Shown here: positions 42,751 through 51,125 of the stretch, in pieces | Numbering within the stretch: position 1 is the first letter of the stretch | Layout of the letters: every line of letters starts with the position of its first letter | DNA from: Pseudomonas viridiflava | GTDB taxonomy: Bacteria > Pseudomonadota > Gammaproteobacteria > Pseudomonadales > Pseudomonadaceae | Direction of reading: 5' to 3' | Assembly (NCBI RefSeq): GCF_900589395.1 | Contig: NZ_UUIS01000093.1 | Span: forward strand, 1 to 64,000 | DNA: 64,000 nt | The notes under the pieces: generated by a model | Database searches by the model: none | Told to the model about the DNA's origin: nothing | What the model saw: the letters and a program-made list of their open reading frames with translations, nothing else | Position numbers and translations under genes: made by a program

Positions 42751-43443
42751 ATGCCGCACATTCTGATAGTCGAAGATGAAGTCGCGATTGCCGACACCTT
42801 GATCTACGCCTTGCACAGCGAGGGCTTCACCACCGCCTGGCTGGAGCTGGGCCAGGCCGCCGTCGAGCATCAACGCCAGACGCCGGCCGACCTGATCATT
42901 CTGGATGTCGGCCTGCCTGACATCACAGGCTTCGAGGCCTGCAAGCAGTTGCGTCGCTTCAGCGACGTGCCGGTGATGTTCCTCACCGCGCGCAATGCCG
43001 AGATCGACCGGGTGGTGGGCCTTGAGATCGGCGCCGACGACTACGTGGTCAAGCCGTTCAGCCCGCGGGAGGTGGCTGCCCGGGTCAAGGCCATCCTCAA
43101 GCGCATGCTGCCGCGTGAAGCGGCCGTACCGGTGCAGATGCCGGCCAACGGGCTGTTCCAGCTGGACCTGGAGCGGGTGCAGATCAGCTATCGCGGCCAG
43201 CCGCTGAGCCTGACCCGACATGAATTTCGCCTGTTGCAGTGCCTGCTGGAGCAACCGGAGCGGGTGTTCAGCCGCGAACAGTTGCTTGATGCGCTGGGCG
43301 TGTCTGCCGATGCCGGCTACGAGCGCAGCATCGACAGCCATATCAAGAGCGTGCGCGCCAAGCTGCGAGCGGTGGCGGCCGAGTCCGAGCCGATCCAGAC
43401 CCACCGTGGCATTGGCTACAGCTTCAGCCCGGTCCATAGCTGA
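42751..43443 (+). CDS. creB: Response regulator CreB
   Basis: 230 residues, OmpR-type. The receiver domain has the acidic pair EDE near residue 9, the phosphoacceptor D52 in LDVGLPD and the conserved K in VVKPFSPRE. The winged-helix effector domain carries LTRHEFRLLQCLLEQPERVFSREQLL. With CreC it controls creD and, in relatives, beta-lactam resistance and carbon-source genes. The creC start immediately follows its stop. Confidence 0.94.
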   Translation: MPHILIVEDEVAIADTLIYALHSEGFTTAWLELGQAAVEHQRQTPADLIILDVGLPDITGFEACKQLRRFSDVPVMFLTARNAEIDRVVGLEIGADDYVVKPFSPREVAARVKAILKRMLPREAAVPVQMPANGLFQLDLERVQISYRGQPLSLTRHEFRLLQCLLEQPERVFSREQLLDALGVSADAGYERSIDSHIKSVRAKLRAVAAESEPIQTHRGIGYSFSPVHS

Positions 43444-44862
43444 ATGTCGCTCAGTATCCGCATCTTCCTGGTCTATGCGGTGTTCATCGCCCTGACCGGC
43501 TACTTCGTGCTCAGCACGGTGATGAAAGAGGTGCGCCCCGGCGTGCGCCAGTCGACCGAGGAGACGCTGGTCGACACCGCCAACCTGCTGGCCGAGATCT
43601 TCAAGGACGATGTGCGCAAGGGCACCCTGGGCCAGAGCCGCTTCAACGAAGTGCTCAAGGACTACGGCCTGCGCAAGCCCGACGCCACCATCTGGGAGTT
43701 GCGCAAGCAGCAGGTCAATAACCGCATCTACGTGACCGACGCGCATGGCATCGTGCTGCTCGATTCGGCCGGTCAGGCGGTGGGCCAGGATTACTCGCGC
43801 TGGAACGACGTCTTCCTGACCTTGCGCGGCCAGTACGGCGCACGCTCGACCCGCAGCGACCCGCAAGACGAAAACTCATCGGTGATGCACGTCGGCGCGC
43901 CGATCCTTGACCAGGGCGTGATCATCGGCGTGGTCACCGTGGCCAAGCCCAACAGCTCGCTGCAACCGTATGTCGACCGCGCCGAGCGTCGCCTGCTGTG
44001 GTACGGCGGTGGCCTGATGGTGCTGGGGCTGCTGATGGGTGCGCTGTTTTCCTGGTGGCTCAGCTCGGCCCTGCGTCGCCTGACCCGCTACGCCCAGGCC
44101 GTCAGTGAAGGCCGACGGGTCGAAGTGCCGCACTATCGCGGCGGCGAGTTGGAGCAACTGGCAACGGCGGTGGAACACATGCGCACCCAGCTCGAAGGCA
44201 AGGCCTATGTCGAACGCTATGTGCACACCCTGACCCACGAGCTTAAAAGCCCGCTGGCGGCCATCCGGGGTGCTGCCGAGCTGTTGCAGGACGACATGCC
44301 CGAGGTTCAGCGCCAGCGGTTTGCGAGCAATATCCAGAACGAAAGCCAGCGCATGCAGCAACTGATCGAGCGGCTGCTGAACCTGGCCATGGTCGAACAG
44401 CGCCAGGAGCTGGAAGAGCGGGTCGCCGTGCCGCTGGCAGCGCTGGTCGATGAGTTGCTGAGCGCGCGCAGCCTGGCGCTCGAACGCCTGAATCTTTCGG
44501 TCGAGCAGCGCATCGACCCGGCGCTGAGCCTGCACGGCGAGCGCTTTTTACTGCAACAGGCACTGGCCAATCTGCTCGACAACGCCCTGGACTTCACGCC
44601 ATTGGGCGGCACCCTGCGCCTGGCGGCCGAACGCATGGGTGAGGCCATCCACCTGACCCTGTTCAACAGCGCCGCCGCCATTCCCGACTATGCCCTGAGC
44701 CGCTTGTGCGAGCGCTTCTACTCCCTGCCACGCCCGCACACCGGACGTAAAAGCACCGGGCTGGGGCTTAACTTCGTGGCCGAGGTGGTGCAGTTGCATG
44801 GTGGTGAGCTGAAGATCGAGAACGTTGAGGGTGGGGTGCTGGTCAGCCTCTGGCTGCCGTAA
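43444..44862 (+). CDS. creC: Sensor histidine kinase CreC
   Basis: 472 residues. Membrane segments at about 7-26 and 186-208 flank a periplasmic sensor domain of about 160 residues (PDxxWxL-like ATIWELRKQQVNNRIYVTDAHG). A HAMP linker follows, then the H-box THELKSPLAAIRGAAELL with phosphorylated H265, the N-box NLLDNALDF and the G-box GRKSTGLGLNF. It starts with no gap after creB. In P. aeruginosa the equivalent pair responds to PBP4 inhibition. Confidence 0.94.
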   Translation: MSLSIRIFLVYAVFIALTGYFVLSTVMKEVRPGVRQSTEETLVDTANLLAEIFKDDVRKGTLGQSRFNEVLKDYGLRKPDATIWELRKQQVNNRIYVTDAHGIVLLDSAGQAVGQDYSRWNDVFLTLRGQYGARSTRSDPQDENSSVMHVGAPILDQGVIIGVVTVAKPNSSLQPYVDRAERRLLWYGGGLMVLGLLMGALFSWWLSSALRRLTRYAQAVSEGRRVEVPHYRGGELEQLATAVEHMRTQLEGKAYVERYVHTLTHELKSPLAAIRGAAELLQDDMPEVQRQRFASNIQNESQRMQQLIERLLNLAMVEQRQELEERVAVPLAALVDELLSARSLALERLNLSVEQRIDPALSLHGERFLLQQALANLLDNALDFTPLGGTLRLAAERMGEAIHLTLFNSAAAIPDYALSRLCERFYSLPRPHTGRKSTGLGLNFVAEVVQLHGGELKIENVEGGVLVSLWLP

Positions 44863-45035
44863 GTGGCCATGCCCGCCCGGAGCGCCACACCGTGTGAGCG
44901 GCGATGGCTGACAGACGCTGCATAGGCGTCGCTCGCAGCGGCCTCATCGCGGGCGAGCCCTCTGCCACAGCCTGATGAGATCCCAGGTTTCGGGCCTGGC
45001 ACCAGACCGATCAAAAAGGTGCCGGGACGGATTTC

Positions 45036-45051
45036 CCCACACAATCTCCAC
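45036..45051 (+). promoter_or_regulatory. Weak CreB-type tag upstream of creD
   Basis: CCCAC, six bases, TCCAC: spacing matches the TTCAC-N6-TTCAC tag bound by CreB/BlrA, with 7 of 10 half-site bases identical. It lies about 70 bp before creD. The remaining 256-bp creC-creD gap has a decayed REP arm near 44943-44970. Confidence 0.35.
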
Positions 45052-45118
45052 ATTCCTCCCATCATCGCTCCACACCGCACCGGCAGACTTTCCCCCATAG
45101 CAAACAGGGAGAGTCCCC

Positions 45119-46525
45119 ATGAATCGAAGTCTGGCAATGAAACTGGGCACGATCGCGTTTTTGATCATGCTGTTGATGATTCCGCTGTTGATGATCGGCG
45201 GCCTGATCGGCGAGCGCCAGGCGCTACGCGAGTCGGTACTCGATGACATCGCGCGCAGCTCCAGCACCAGCCAGTCCCTCAGCGGACCGCTGGTGGTGGT
45301 GCCGTATCGCAAGACCGTGCGGGTGTGGAAGACCTATGAAAAAACCACCGAGCGCTATCAGGACGTCAGCCAGGAGCGCGGCTACCTGTACTTCTTGCCG
45401 GAGCGTTTCGAGCTCGACGGCAAGGTGCGCACCGAGGTGCGGGCCCGTGGTATCTACGAGGCGCGTCTGTTTCACGCCGACAGCCATATCAGCGGCCACT
45501 TCCAGCTGCCGGACCGCCTGGGCCTGGACGAGGATTTCGATGACTATGTCTTCGACCGTCCGTACCTGGCCATTGGCATCACGGATGTGCGTGGTATCGA
45601 AAATGCCCTGAAACTGCAACTCAATGGCCAGGACCTGGATTTCGAGCCGGGCACGCGGGTCACCCAGTTGGGCGAAGGCGTCAGCGCCAACCTGCCGATG
45701 CTCGATGGCAAGCAGGCGATGCGCCTGGACTTCGGCTTCGACCTGAACCTGCAAGGCACTGGCAAGCTCAATATCACGCCCATCGGCAAGAGCACCCGGG
45801 TGCGCCTGGCCGCCGACTGGCCACACCCCAGCTTCATCGGCAATTACCTGCCGACACAGCGCGACGTCTCTGCCACAGGCTTTGATGCGACCTGGCAGAC
45901 CACGTTCTTCTCCACCAACCTGGAGCATGCGATGGACCAGTGCCTGAGCAGCAACGAGTGCATGGAGCTGCAGAATCGCACGTTCGGCGTGAGCTTCATC
46001 GACCCGGTGGACCAGTACCTGAAAAGCGACCGTGCCATCAAATATGCGCTGCTGTTCATTGCCCTGACCTTTGCCGGCTTCTTTCTGTTCGAGGTGCTCA
46101 AGCGCATGGCCGTGCACCCGGTGCAGTACGCGCTGGTCGGTGCGGCACTGGCGCTGTTCTACCTGATGCTGTTGTCGTTGTCCGAGCACCTGGGATTCGC
46201 CAAGGCCTATGTACTGTCGGCGGGGGCGTGCGTGTTGTTGATCGGCTTCTATGTCAGCCATGTATTGCGCGGCGTCATCAAGGGCGTGGGGTTTGCCGCA
46301 GCGCTGGCCGCGTTGTATGGCCTGTTGTACGGGCTGCTCAGCGCCGAAGACTACGCCTTGCTGATGGGCTCGCTGCTGCTGTTCGGGTTGCTGGGGGTGT
46401 TCATGATCCTGACCCGCAAGCTGGACTGGTACGCCATCGCACCGGGAATCACGGTTGCAGAGCTTGTGGGGGAAGCGCCCGCCGACGTCGAACCTGCCGT
46501 GGTGGAACCGGGAGCGCCGCAATGA
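45119..46525 (+). CDS. creD: Inner membrane protein CreD
   Basis: 468 residues. One N-terminal membrane segment (about 7-31) is followed by a periplasmic domain of about 270 residues with characteristic YLYFLPE and GGxxD-type strands. A block of five or six membrane segments begins at AIKYALLFIALTFAGFFLFEVL. CreD is the main CreB target and affects envelope integrity and beta-lactam tolerance. The ATG at 45119 has an AGGGAGAG site. It is separated from creC by 256 bp and probably has its own promoter. Confidence 0.94.
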   Translation: MNRSLAMKLGTIAFLIMLLMIPLLMIGGLIGERQALRESVLDDIARSSSTSQSLSGPLVVVPYRKTVRVWKTYEKTTERYQDVSQERGYLYFLPERFELDGKVRTEVRARGIYEARLFHADSHISGHFQLPDRLGLDEDFDDYVFDRPYLAIGITDVRGIENALKLQLNGQDLDFEPGTRVTQLGEGVSANLPMLDGKQAMRLDFGFDLNLQGTGKLNITPIGKSTRVRLAADWPHPSFIGNYLPTQRDVSATGFDATWQTTFFSTNLEHAMDQCLSSNECMELQNRTFGVSFIDPVDQYLKSDRAIKYALLFIALTFAGFFLFEVLKRMAVHPVQYALVGAALALFYLMLLSLSEHLGFAKAYVLSAGACVLLIGFYVSHVLRGVIKGVGFAAALAALYGLLYGLLSAEDYALLMGSLLLFGLLGVFMILTRKLDWYAIAPGITVAELVGEAPADVEPAVVEPGAPQ

Positions 46526-46588
46526 GAGAGGAATCGCTGTTACGCCAGGAGCAACGCCTGGCCCGTGACCTGCTGGTGCAACTGGTCA

Positions 46589-46617
46589 GCCTGCTGCCGG
46601 CACCGCCGGCAGCAGGC
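46589..46617. terminator. Perfect 13-bp hairpin between creD and GST gene
   Basis: GCCTGCTGCCGGC, ACC, GCCGGCAGCAGGC (46589-46617) lies between two convergent genes, 8 bp from the GST stop. It has no T-tract, so it is a likely bidirectional transcript end rather than a classical terminator. Confidence 0.65.
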
Positions 46618-46624
46618 CGCCGGC

Positions 46625-47257
46625 TCAGGCAGAGGGCTGGGTGGCCAGCATCGAAGGCCGCTGGTTGACCTCGAAGTACCAGTTGGCCAGGCGCGGGTAG
46701 CTGTTGCGCCAGTTGAGGTCGGGCTGGCGGAAGTCCAGGTAGCCCAGGGCGGCGGCTACGCTGATGGCGGCGACATCAAAGGGCGGGGCGCTCAGCTCGG
46801 TGATCGCCTCCTGGTCGAAGTAGCTCAGGGTGCGTTCGATCTTGCCCTGTTGGTTGTCCAGCCACACAGGCCAGTGCAGTTCCTTGGGCCGCAGGGCGGT
46901 TTCGTAGCGGATCAGCAGCGCGGCATCGAGCAGGGCGTCGGCCAGCGATGCCAGGGTCAGGCGCCGCCAGCGGGCCGAGCCTTCACGCGGGATCAGCGGA
47001 TTGCCGACGTGCTGGTGGTCCAGGTAGTCGAGGATGACCCGGCTGTCATGGATGACATTGCCGTCTGCCAGGCGCAACGCCGGCAGCTTGCCGGCCGGGT
47101 TGTCATGGTTGAGCTCGGTGGAGGGATTGACCGGCGTCAGGACCGTCGGCTGCAACAGGACCCTGTCGAACTGGCCGGTTTCATGAAGCAGGATGACCAC
47201 TTTGCGCACATACGGCGACGCCGGGTTGTAATGCAGGGTCATGGTGGGCGCTGACAT
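46625..47257 (-). CDS. Glutathione S-transferase family protein
   Basis: 210 residues. An N-terminal thioredoxin-like domain (MTLHYNPASPYVRKVVILLHETG, with the glutathione-binding NPAGKLPALRLADGNVIHDSRVIL) and a C-terminal all-helical domain ending WYFEVNQRPS. The SPYVRKV motif places it among the YibF-like bacterial GSTs with a serine or tyrosine near the active site. The substrate is unknown. The start at 47257 is chosen for its GAGGAA ribosome-binding site; an internal ATG at 47242 is possible. Confidence 0.9.
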   Translation of the reverse strand: MSAPTMTLHYNPASPYVRKVVILLHETGQFDRVLLQPTVLTPVNPSTELNHDNPAGKLPALRLADGNVIHDSRVILDYLDHQHVGNPLIPREGSARWRRLTLASLADALLDAALLIRYETALRPKELHWPVWLDNQQGKIERTLSYFDQEAITELSAPPFDVAAISVAAALGYLDFRQPDLNWRNSYPRLANWYFEVNQRPSMLATQPSA

Positions 47258-47327
47258 GAGTGTTCCTCGATAGGGGCAGGCCCATAGACTAGTCAGCACC
47301 CGATGACTGCGCAATGTTCGTGCATGG

Positions 47328-47346
47328 GCGGCAAGCGCGCTCCTAC
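47328..47346. repeat. Solitary right arm of the GTAGGAGCGCGCT family
   Basis: GCGGCAAGCGCGCTCCTACG with no left partner, followed by GGGCAC repeated three times (about 47350-47366). Confidence 0.7.
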
Positions 47347-47387
47347 GGCACGGGCACGGGCACGGGCGTGCAGTGCAGCCTATCCCG

Positions 47388-47567
47388 TCAGCGGCGTTTC
47401 AACAGGCCGCGCAGGCTCAGGCCGGCGGCGATGCCCATGCCCAGCCACACCGGCATGTCCCACGCCCCATCGCCCAGCAGGGCGCAGAACAGGCCAACGG
47501 CGGTCAGCAGGGCGATCCAGGTCGGGGCCGCAAAGGTCTTCCACAGGGTCGAGGGTTTGCCGCTCAT
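47388..47567 (-). CDS. Small membrane protein of the PepSY operon
   Basis: 59 residues. A short polar N-terminus (MSGKPSTLWKTFAAP) precedes two hydrophobic segments (about 16-32 and 38-53) and ends in LKRR. Its start codon overlaps the stop of the PepSY gene (ATGA), strong evidence that it is translated. Similar small proteins end many siderophore-uptake operons in pseudomonads; their function is unknown. Confidence 0.75.
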   Translation of the reverse strand: MSGKPSTLWKTFAAPTWIALLTAVGLFCALLGDGAWDMPVWLGMGIAAGLSLRGLLKRR

Positions 47568-48685
47568 GCCGTCACCTGTGCGCTTGCACCGCGGGCGCGG
47601 CGCTTGACCCACCACAGGTACAGCCCGCTGCCCAGCACGATAATCGTCAGCACATCCAGCACCGCCCAGAGGATCTTCATCGGCAGGCCGCCGTAGTCGC
47701 CAAAGTGCAGCGGTTGCGACATGGCCAGGGCGTCCATGTACCAGGGCCGGGCGATCACGGCGGTGACCTGCAAGGTGCGGGCGTCGATCAACACCGGCGT
47801 CCACAGGTGCGAGGTCAGGTGCGTGCTGCCTTTCATGAACACCGCATAGTGGTGCTCGCTGGAAAACCGCGTGCCGGGAAAGGCGATGAAGTCCGGGGTC
47901 ATGCCGGGCGTGGCGGCCTTGGCAATCGTCACCAGTTCATCGGCCGGTGCGCGCTCGGTCAGCGGCGGGGCATCGCGATATGGCGCGATCATGCTGACCA
48001 GCGCGTCGTTGCGCCACGAACTGATCAACAGGTCGGCACAGGCGCTGATCACCCCGGTAATGCCCACCACCAGCACCCAGCTCAGGATGACGATGCCGAT
48101 CAGGTTATGCAGGTCGAGCCAGCGGGTGCGCGGCGACTTGTCGACGCGCACGCTGGCAAAGCCCAGCTTGCGCATGAACGGCGCATACAGCACGGTGCCG
48201 GACACGATCGCCACCACCAACAGCAGCCCCATGAACGCCAGCAGCAGCTTGCCGGGCAGTTCGGCATACAGATCCACGTGCAGGCGCAGCATGACCATCA
48301 TGAAGCCGCCGTTGGCCGAGGGCATCGGCAGGGCTTGGCCGGTGCGCGCATCCAGGGCGAAGGTGTGTGACAGGTTCGGTTCGGTGCCGGCAGTGGCAGC
48401 CGTGATGGCCATGACCCCGTCAGGTTCGTCTTCGTCCCAGCCGAAGTACTGCATGACCTCGCCGGGCCGATAGGCTTGGGCCGCCTCGACCAGCCGTTGC
48501 AGGTTCAGGTGCGGCGTGCCGGCCGGCAGTTCGGGATAGGCGGGCGTGTCGCCCAGGGCATGGTCGATTTCGTGATGGAAGATCAGCGGCAGGCCGGTCA
48601 GGGCAAGCATCAGCAGAAACAGCGTGCAGATCAGGCTGCTCCAGGTGTGCACGAAGGACCAGCGGCGCACGGTATGGCTTTTCAT
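47564..48685 (-). CDS. PepSY-associated membrane protein (PiuB-type)
   Basis: 373 residues with four membrane segments. The first (about 15-36) sits in the signature WSFVHTWSSLICTLFLLMLALTGLPLIFHHEID. A periplasmic region with a PepSY-like repeat follows, then central segments around LLLAFMGLLLVVAIVSG and WLDLHNLIGIVILSWVLVVGITGVI, and a C-terminal one. Family members are iron-regulated and thought to reduce ferric siderophores in or at the periplasm. It lies downstream of fecI-fecR, which supports an iron role. Confidence 0.88.
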   Translation of the reverse strand: MKSHTVRRWSFVHTWSSLICTLFLLMLALTGLPLIFHHEIDHALGDTPAYPELPAGTPHLNLQRLVEAAQAYRPGEVMQYFGWDEDEPDGVMAITAATAGTEPNLSHTFALDARTGQALPMPSANGGFMMVMLRLHVDLYAELPGKLLLAFMGLLLVVAIVSGTVLYAPFMRKLGFASVRVDKSPRTRWLDLHNLIGIVILSWVLVVGITGVISACADLLISSWRNDALVSMIAPYRDAPPLTERAPADELVTIAKAATPGMTPDFIAFPGTRFSSEHHYAVFMKGSTHLTSHLWTPVLIDARTLQVTAVIARPWYMDALAMSQPLHFGDYGGLPMKILWAVLDVLTIIVLGSGLYLWWVKRRARGASAQVTA

Positions 48686-48778
48686 GTGGTGTCCCAGCGG
48701 CGGGCGGGTCGCAGGTGAGGCGGCCCTGAATGTTCCATAGCCGTATGAGGTGGCAAAAGTGACAGGGCCTGAGATGTT

Positions 48779-49777
48779 TCAGGGTTTTGCCGTGGCAGCG
48801 ACCTTGGCGTCTTCACGGGGTTCGACGCGGGTCCACCACGGCGTGTGCTGTTCGATGCGCACCGGCAGGGTCGGCAGCAGCGCCTTGAGCGCCAGGTCGG
48901 TGTCGGCCAGCGGGAAGCTGCCGGTGATGCGCAGGTCGGCCACCCGGGCATCGCTGCCCAGGTAGCCGGGCCGGTAGCGGCTCAGCTCGGCGAGCAGGTC
49001 GGCCAGGCGCACGTTGTCGACCACCAGCATGCCGCGTACCCAGGCGTCGCTGCCGGCCGGCAGGCTGAGCAGCGGCCCCAGCCCGTCGGCCTGGATCAGC
49101 ACCTGCTGGCCTTCGCGCAGCACCTGTTCGCCGCTCATGCGCTGCGGTTGTGCGGCCACCGCCGCTTGCAGCACGCTCAGGCGCGTGCCGGCGCTTTCAC
49201 GGCGCACCAGAAAGCGCGTGCCCAGGGCGCGCATCTGGCCGTCACCGGTTTCGACGATGAACGGGCGCGGATCGTCGTGGCTGGCCGTCTCGACCAGGAT
49301 TTCACCGTCGCGCAGGATCACCCGGCGCTGTTGGCCATCAAAGCGCACGTCGATGGCGCTGTGGGTGTTGAGGCGCACCAGGGTGTTGTCGGCCAAGCGA
49401 ATGCTGCGTTGCTCGCCGGTGGCGGTGCGCTGGTCGGCCAGCCAGTAACCCAAGGGCAGGTAGCGGTCGCCGACGAACAGTGCCAGCCCCACCGCCAGGC
49501 ACAAGCCGGCCAGGCCGCTGCCGAGCTTGCCGATCCGCCGGCGCAAGGTGCCGGGTGATTGCTGCAAGGCGCGCCGCGCCGGGCCTGCCGGCAGTTCGAA
49601 GCGCTGGCTGAGCATGCCCAACTGGTTCCAGGCCCGGGCGTGCTCTTCACTGGCGCCCAGCCAGCGGGCGAAGTCCTGGCGCTCGGCGGCATCCTCGGCG
49701 GTGCTGTCCAGGCTCAGTTGCCAGGCAATGGCCGCCTCCAGCACATGGGCCGGGACCGGGCGCGAAGACAGGCTCAT
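48779..49777 (-). CDS. FecR-family anti-sigma factor
   Basis: 332 residues. A cytosolic anti-sigma domain (about 1-80, AIAWQLSLDS and ARWLGASEEHARAWNQL), one membrane segment (about 85-103), and a periplasmic FecR domain with TATGEQRSIRLADNTLVRLNTHSAI. A C-terminal secretin/TonB-short-N domain follows (ITGSFPLADTDLALKALL). It should relay a signal from a TonB-dependent receptor to the adjacent sigma factor, but no receptor gene is present here. The start at 49777 is one base after the sigma-factor stop. Confidence 0.93.
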   Translation of the reverse strand: MSLSSRPVPAHVLEAAIAWQLSLDSTAEDAAERQDFARWLGASEEHARAWNQLGMLSQRFELPAGPARRALQQSPGTLRRRIGKLGSGLAGLCLAVGLALFVGDRYLPLGYWLADQRTATGEQRSIRLADNTLVRLNTHSAIDVRFDGQQRRVILRDGEILVETASHDDPRPFIVETGDGQMRALGTRFLVRRESAGTRLSVLQAAVAAQPQRMSGEQVLREGQQVLIQADGLGPLLSLPAGSDAWVRGMLVVDNVRLADLLAELSRYRPGYLGSDARVADLRITGSFPLADTDLALKALLPTLPVRIEQHTPWWTRVEPREDAKVAATAKP

Positions 49778-49778
49778 C

Positions 49779-50297
49779 TCAGGTCGGCTCGCCGTACAGG
49801 GCCACATAGCACTGGCGCATGGCCTGGGCCAGGTACTGGCGGACCCTGGACACCGACACGCCGAGACGCTCGGCGATTTCGGCATGGTTCAGGCCGTCCA
49901 GGCGGTTGTACAGGAAGGCGGCGCGGGCCTTGCTCGACAGCCGGGCCAGCATCGCATCGATGGCTTTCAGGTCTTCGAGAATCAGGTACTGGTCCTGGGG
50001 CGAGGGGTGTTCGGCCGGCGGCAGTAGCGCCAGCTCGTCAAGCCAGGCCTGCTCCAGCGCCGCGCGACGGAAGTGGTCGAACAGCAAGCCTTTGGCCACG
50101 GCGGCCAGGAAGGCGCGCGGCTGCTGGGGCGCCTTGAGCTCGCTGCGCCCCAGCAGGCGCACGAACGTGTCCTGGCTGAGGTCTTCGGCCCGCTGCGGGC
50201 AGGCGACGTTGCGCCGTAGCCAGCCCAGCAACCAGCCACGATGATCGCGGTACAACGCGCCGACAATCTCGCTGCGAGGGTTATGGACTGACGACAC
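49779..50297 (-). CDS. ECF sigma factor, FecI type
   Basis: 172 residues. Sigma-2 region (ALYRDHRGWLLGWLRRNVACPQRAEDLSQDTFVRLL) and sigma-4 region (GLNHAEIAERLGVSVSRVRQYLAQAM) in the usual order. It directs transcription of iron-uptake genes. The start is uncertain: GTG at 50297 is preferred because GGGG lies at ribosome-binding distance, and a TTG at 50309 is possible. A Fur-box-like sequence lies just upstream, so expression is likely iron-repressed. Confidence 0.92.
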   Translation of the reverse strand: MSSVHNPRSEIVGALYRDHRGWLLGWLRRNVACPQRAEDLSQDTFVRLLGRSELKAPQQPRAFLAAVAKGLLFDHFRRAALEQAWLDELALLPPAEHPSPQDQYLILEDLKAIDAMLARLSSKARAAFLYNRLDGLNHAEIAERLGVSVSRVRQYLAQAMRQCYVALYGEPT

Positions 50298-50325
50298 AAA
50301 AGGCCCCAAACAAGGATGCGTTAAC

Positions 50326-50346
50326 TAACGAGAACGATTCGCGATT
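50326..50346. promoter_or_regulatory. Fur-box-like site upstream of the FecI sigma gene
   Basis: On the minus strand the sequence reads GCGAATCGTTCTCGTTA. It differs from the common pseudomonad Fur form GCGAATCATTCTCATTA at two positions. It lies about 30 bp before the sigma-factor start. Confidence 0.65.
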
Positions 50347-50411
50347 CTGTCAGAGCGCTATCAGGCTGGCAATCGACGTTTGTCGCCTGCCGCAGGCATT
50401 GCCGCCGTGGG

Positions 50412-51125
50412 TCAGAACGAATGCGACTGCTTGCGTCGCCGCCATTGGCTCAAGGCCTGCTCCAGGCGCGCCGGACTGTCGATCTGCTGGCGGCGGGCAT
50501 GGCTGAACAGGATCAGTGCCAGTTCGGCGGTGACCAGGGCATCGGCGCTGGCGTGATGGCGTTCTTCGGCGTGCAGGCCGAAATGCGCGGTCCAGTCGTC
50601 CAGCCCGGCCTGGCGCAGGTGCGCCTGCTCGCACAGCATCGGCGCTATCTCGGCGACATCCAGGAACGGATGCAGCAAGCGGTAACCCAGGCTGTCCTTG
50701 AGCGCGCGGGTCAGCATGTGCTGGTCGAAGGGCGCATGAAAGGCCAGCACCGGGCTGTCGCCCAGAAAGGCCATGAAGTCCAGCAAGGCTTCGACCGGTT
50801 CGCAACCGGCGGCAATGGCGCTGGGCGCCAGGCCGTGGATCAGCACGGCGGGGCTGACCTGATGGTCGACGCGCTGGATGGTGCATTCGAACTGCTGGCC
50901 CAGGTCGATGGCACCGTCCTCGATGACCACCGCGCCAATCGACAGCACCTGGTCGCGGTTCATGTTCAAGCCGCTGGTTTCCAGGTCCAGCACCACCCAG
51001 CGCTGCTGGCGCAAGGGGTGTTCGCCCAGGGCGGCAAAGGCCGGCAGGGCGGCCAGGCGCTGTTGCTGGTCTTCATCCAGCGGTGTTTTCTTGCTGCGTG
51101 GCCGTAGCCAGTGAAAGAGGTTCAT
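50412..51125 (-). CDS. DnaQ-like 3'-5' exonuclease
   Basis: 237 residues. The DEDDh exonuclease motifs are in place: VVLDLETSGLN (ExoI), AFHAPFDQHML (ExoII) and the H-x4-D of ExoIII in ERHHASADALVTAEL. Related to the polymerase III epsilon subunit but encoded with a CBS/nucleotidyltransferase gene, an association repeated in pseudomonads. The start overlaps the stop of the upstream gene (ATGA). The substrate is unknown; a signalling or nucleotide-turnover role with its partner is plausible. Confidence 0.9.
   Translation of the reverse strand: MNLFHWLRPRSKKTPLDEDQQQRLAALPAFAALGEHPLRQQRWVVLDLETSGLNMNRDQVLSIGAVVIEDGAIDLGQQFECTIQRVDHQVSPAVLIHGLAPSAIAAGCEPVEALLDFMAFLGDSPVLAFHAPFDQHMLTRALKDSLGYRLLHPFLDVAEIAPMLCEQAHLRQAGLDDWTAHFGLHAEERHHASADALVTAELALILFSHARRQQIDSPARLEQALSQWRRRKQSHSF

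Noticed and set aside
46522..46668. Annotating the frame after creD as a gene
   Set aside because: It overlaps the GST gene end on the other strand and has no homology; it is kept only as a finding to check.
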